Translations under genes and position numbers: made by a program
From: Ctenosaura bakeri
Taxonomy: Eukaryota > Chordata > Lepidosauria > Squamata > Iguanidae
DNA: 64,000 nt
Assembly (NCBI GenBank): GCA_948474755.1
Contig: CAOLHI010000394.1
Span: 372,001-436,000 of the forward strand
Reading direction: 5' to 3'
The notes under the pieces: model-generated
Database searches by the model: none
What the model saw: only the letters and a program-made list of their open reading frames with translations
What the model was told of the DNA's origin: nothing
Shown: in pieces, positions 61,590 through 64,000 of the stretch
Layout of the letters: each line of letters opens with the position of its first letter
Numbering within the stretch: the stretch's first letter is position 1

Positions 61590-62300
61590 ACTTGGGATGA
61601 ACTATGGGCAATTTATTATTTATTGCCTATTTATACATGAACTTGACCTTGGACATGACATTGAACTTAAACTTGACCTCATGAGGGCTGTACCATATCA
61701 AAATACCTGGTCCCAAGGCAAACCTCTGATTCTGAGTTGCCACCTCGGCGACCCCCTCTGGAAGGCGTGCCCCATGAAACCCATAACCTGCCACAGAGCC
61801 CCAAAGTGAGGGCATAAAATATGTGGGCATGCCCCAAGGATGCCCTTCTTCTCCTTGCTTGACAACCGGGTGAGTGAGCTCCAGAAGCATATCCTACACC
61901 ACCTTGTGCCAAAAGTATATCCCGATGCCTTAATGTCCCCCTTCACCTGCCAGAAGATCGATTTAACTCCTATTTAAGACACCACCCAGGAAACCAACTG
62001 CCCAGTCTTTACCTGCAGCGTAGTGTAGGTGAAACCCTTAGGGGGGAGTAAAATTCCTACTTGGCCCCGAAGCAACCAGCAAGCTTACACTACAGACAGG
62101 GCAGGAGGGTGGGTTGCCAGAAACAAAGAAGAGGCCGGCAGGGGAGGCAGAGCAGCTGTTTAAAGGTCCTACCTGGCCCGCCCCCCTCCCTGGCATCCAG
62201 TGCGACCATGGTCATGTTGGTGACATGGTCCCTTCTCAAAGGGGGGCAGCAAAGTCAACTCTCCCCTCGCGAGCCACTTGGAATGTGATTGCCATGGCAG
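61590..62300. other. Unassigned GC-rich block
   Basis: Composition shifts sharply to C+G-rich between AT-rich flanks. It contains ccacctcggcgaccccctct, cctgcagcgtagtgtaggtg and ctggcccgcccccctcc. Overlapping open frames of 64-111 codons occur on both strands. It could be part of a larger retroelement (a DIRS- or LTR-type element is possible) or a decayed gene fragment. I could not identify it. Confidence 0.3.
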
Positions 62301-62911
62301 CTGTGCTCTGTGAGCTTGAATCCAGTGGCTGCTCTCTGAAAACAGAACTTGTTCTGGGTTCAACCATACTTAGAAGACTGGCACCTGAATGGCTTCAGAT
62401 TGAGGTTCACCTTGAAGAACTCAAAATGCACTTTACACTTGTATTTTAACAGAAAGAGTAGATAGTTGGCAAAGAGGCTGCATTCAAATGTACTTACCTG
62501 GGGATAAGTCCCACTGAAGTAAATGAGACTTGATGGAGATGAAACATGTGTGAGCTTTCCTTCCATCCCTCCTGTCCATTGTTGTGTGAGGGACTATCTT
62601 GGGTATCAACAGTAGTAAGATAGATAAGAGGGAACAATGTGGGTTGGCCCACACATCCTGTGTTACAGAGGACAATTCTCTGTTTGAAGGACATTCAGGC
62701 TCTCCCTGGGCAGGGAAACCCACTAATCTAACTCTGTGGAAATCAATAAAATTAGGAGGTATGCCCATGTGCCCCTGATGCCACCCTTCCCATGGAGAGT
62801 TGGGTAAACCTCCCCCATAAGGTTCCTTACCTCTGATGTAATGTGAATGCTTTCTAGAAAATTCTGCAAAGAAAATTCCATGGGAAAGCAAATTCACTTT
62901 GCCATCACATT
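62301..62911. other. Intergenic stretch without recognised gene
   Basis: A partial family E repeat at about 62485-62530 (gggataagtcccactgaag). The 137-codon minus-strand frame at 62484-62897 has no family motif and is unsupported as a gene. Confidence 0.4.
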
Positions 62912-63368
62912 GGCCATTTCCTCACAGGGCAAGGGAATCGCCCTGTGCCGGAACTTACCGGACTTCTTGGCTCCACGCTTGGGTCCAGGCTGATCTGGAG
63001 CAGTGTGTGGCCACTGCTTCACACTGTTCCGGGGATGAAAATGGTGACTTCTGGTTGGTCGAGGCTCTCCACCAACCGCTGAAGCTCGCCAGCCTAAAGC
63101 CCACCCCCGGCAGATTGCAGGCTTGCACTGGTGCAAGCCTGCAAATCTGCACCAGAGCACGGGCATGGAGTGGCACGCTCCGTGCTTTTGAAAGACCCTA
63201 TTTCAAGCGGTCTTTCAAAAGCACACTGGATGACCACTTTGGGTCATTCTGGAGTGGGCTGAGGTGCGGAACTACACTAAGTAGGTCCGACCTAGTCCGC
63301 TCCTAGATGCAGACGTCCTCCCTGGAGGACGCTTTGCACCATTTCTTTAAGCCCATGCGGAAATGGCC
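62912..63368 (-). mobile_element. Family A GC-rich MITE, copy 4
   Basis: Termini GGCCATTTCCTCACAGGGC and atgcggaaatggcc; flanks ATT and AAT do not match. The internal hairpin is a perfect 16-bp stem, GTGCTTTTGAAAGACC (63182-63197) with GGTCTTTCAAAAGCAC (63209-63224). The 135-codon frame across it is a by-product. Confidence 0.9.
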
Positions 63369-64000
63369 AATGTCTTCCCCCACTCTTCCAAACTGAATTA
63401 ACACAAATTCATAAATTCCTAAAACCATTCATTTATCAGTTTTAAAATGTGGTGGGTGTTCCTCCTGAAAATAAGCTTTTTTTTATCTATAGATCCAGAT
63501 GGAACTCTCAGGAAACTTCTGGTCTAAAACTCATCCTTGTCTTCTCTTCTAAAGATGTTGGCAGAAAATAAAATTTCCCTTTGGCTGATTTCTACTTGAT
63601 TGGTTCTGATTTCTTGTGATGCCAGTTTCTGGAAAAATGAGTTTACCTTGAGGGCTCTCTGTGCTCATCTGACCTCTTTCTAGTCCTGTGTGCCAGAAAT
63701 ACTGATGACACCAAGAAGCCAACTTGTATAATTTATATAGAGGCAGTTCCCTTTCCCTCCTATAATTCAACACAACAGTAGTATAGTCAGGTAGAAGAAC
63801 TACTGCCCGGATACATTATTTAGAGAGAGAACAATAGGCTTAATGCAGTGTTAACCAAAGGGAATATAAACATGGTAAAGACATACAAAGGACCATCTGT
63901 TAGCATTAATGGATATGGTACAGTCAGGAGCAAGCCCATCTGATCTTTGATGTCTGCTCAACCAGAATTTAAAGGCTGAGGTACGCAATTGTACCTACTC
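63369..64000. other. Intergenic end of window
   Basis: No gene seen. From about 63930, aagcccatctgatctttgat weakly resembles the start of a 5S-head SINE that would run past the window; too short to call. Confidence 0.35.

Noticed and set aside
62484..62897. 137-codon open frame, the longest in the window outside exons
   Set aside because: No domain, no start or splice context and no supporting neighbour; of a length expected by chance in 64 kb, especially in GC-richer DNA.
62899..63306. 135-codon frame and similar frames at 58868, 19786 and 19796
   Set aside because: They coincide with family A MITEs, whose GC-rich sequence has few stops. The frames differ between copies and cross the TIRs and hairpins.

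Overview
This window is vertebrate nuclear DNA, most likely from a squamate reptile and probably a lizard. It carries many tRNA-derived Sauria-type SINEs with (ACA)n tails, SINEs with a 5S-rRNA-like head, CR1 and L2-type LINE tails, a probable RTE/BovB fragment, and short DNA transposons. There are no bacterial-style operons, CRISPR arrays or RNA genes. All calls come from reading the sequence; no database search was run.

The only gene I can support is the 3' part of a cytosolic alpha-carbonic anhydrase on the + strand, best fit CA2. Five coding exons lie at 5305-5423, 6943-7035, 8052-8114, 9465-9620 and 12034-12153, with a 3' UTR to about 12965. Exon sizes, phases and GT/AG sites all agree. 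Together they encode about residues 78-260 of a 260-residue enzyme, including the three zinc-binding histidines and the Glu106/Thr199 pair. Exons 1-2 were not found and presumably lie upstream, so positions 1-5304 are read as the end of intron 2.

From about 13 kb to 64 kb I see no exon. The region is a dense, layered transposable-element landscape. Main components are: (a) a GC-rich 456-489 bp non-autonomous DNA transposon (family A, four copies) and a ~200 bp palindromic one (family B, six copies), which share the terminus GGCCATTTCCGCAC and show 3-bp target duplications where these can be read; (b) three copies of a ~740 bp Tigger-like element, one in CA2 intron 3; (c) three LTRs of one endogenous-retrovirus-like group, two of them solo LTRs with perfect 4-bp target duplications; (d) an hAT element with a perfect 8-bp duplication; (e) CR1, L2-type and probable BovB LINE remnants, several split by younger insertions; (f) many SINEs and microsatellites.

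The nesting gives a relative age order: LINE remnants are oldest, LTRs and Tigger-like elements entered them, and families A and B are among the youngest. The most unusual signal is in family A. Its copies keep the same internal hairpins although the stem sequences differ, with both arms changed together.
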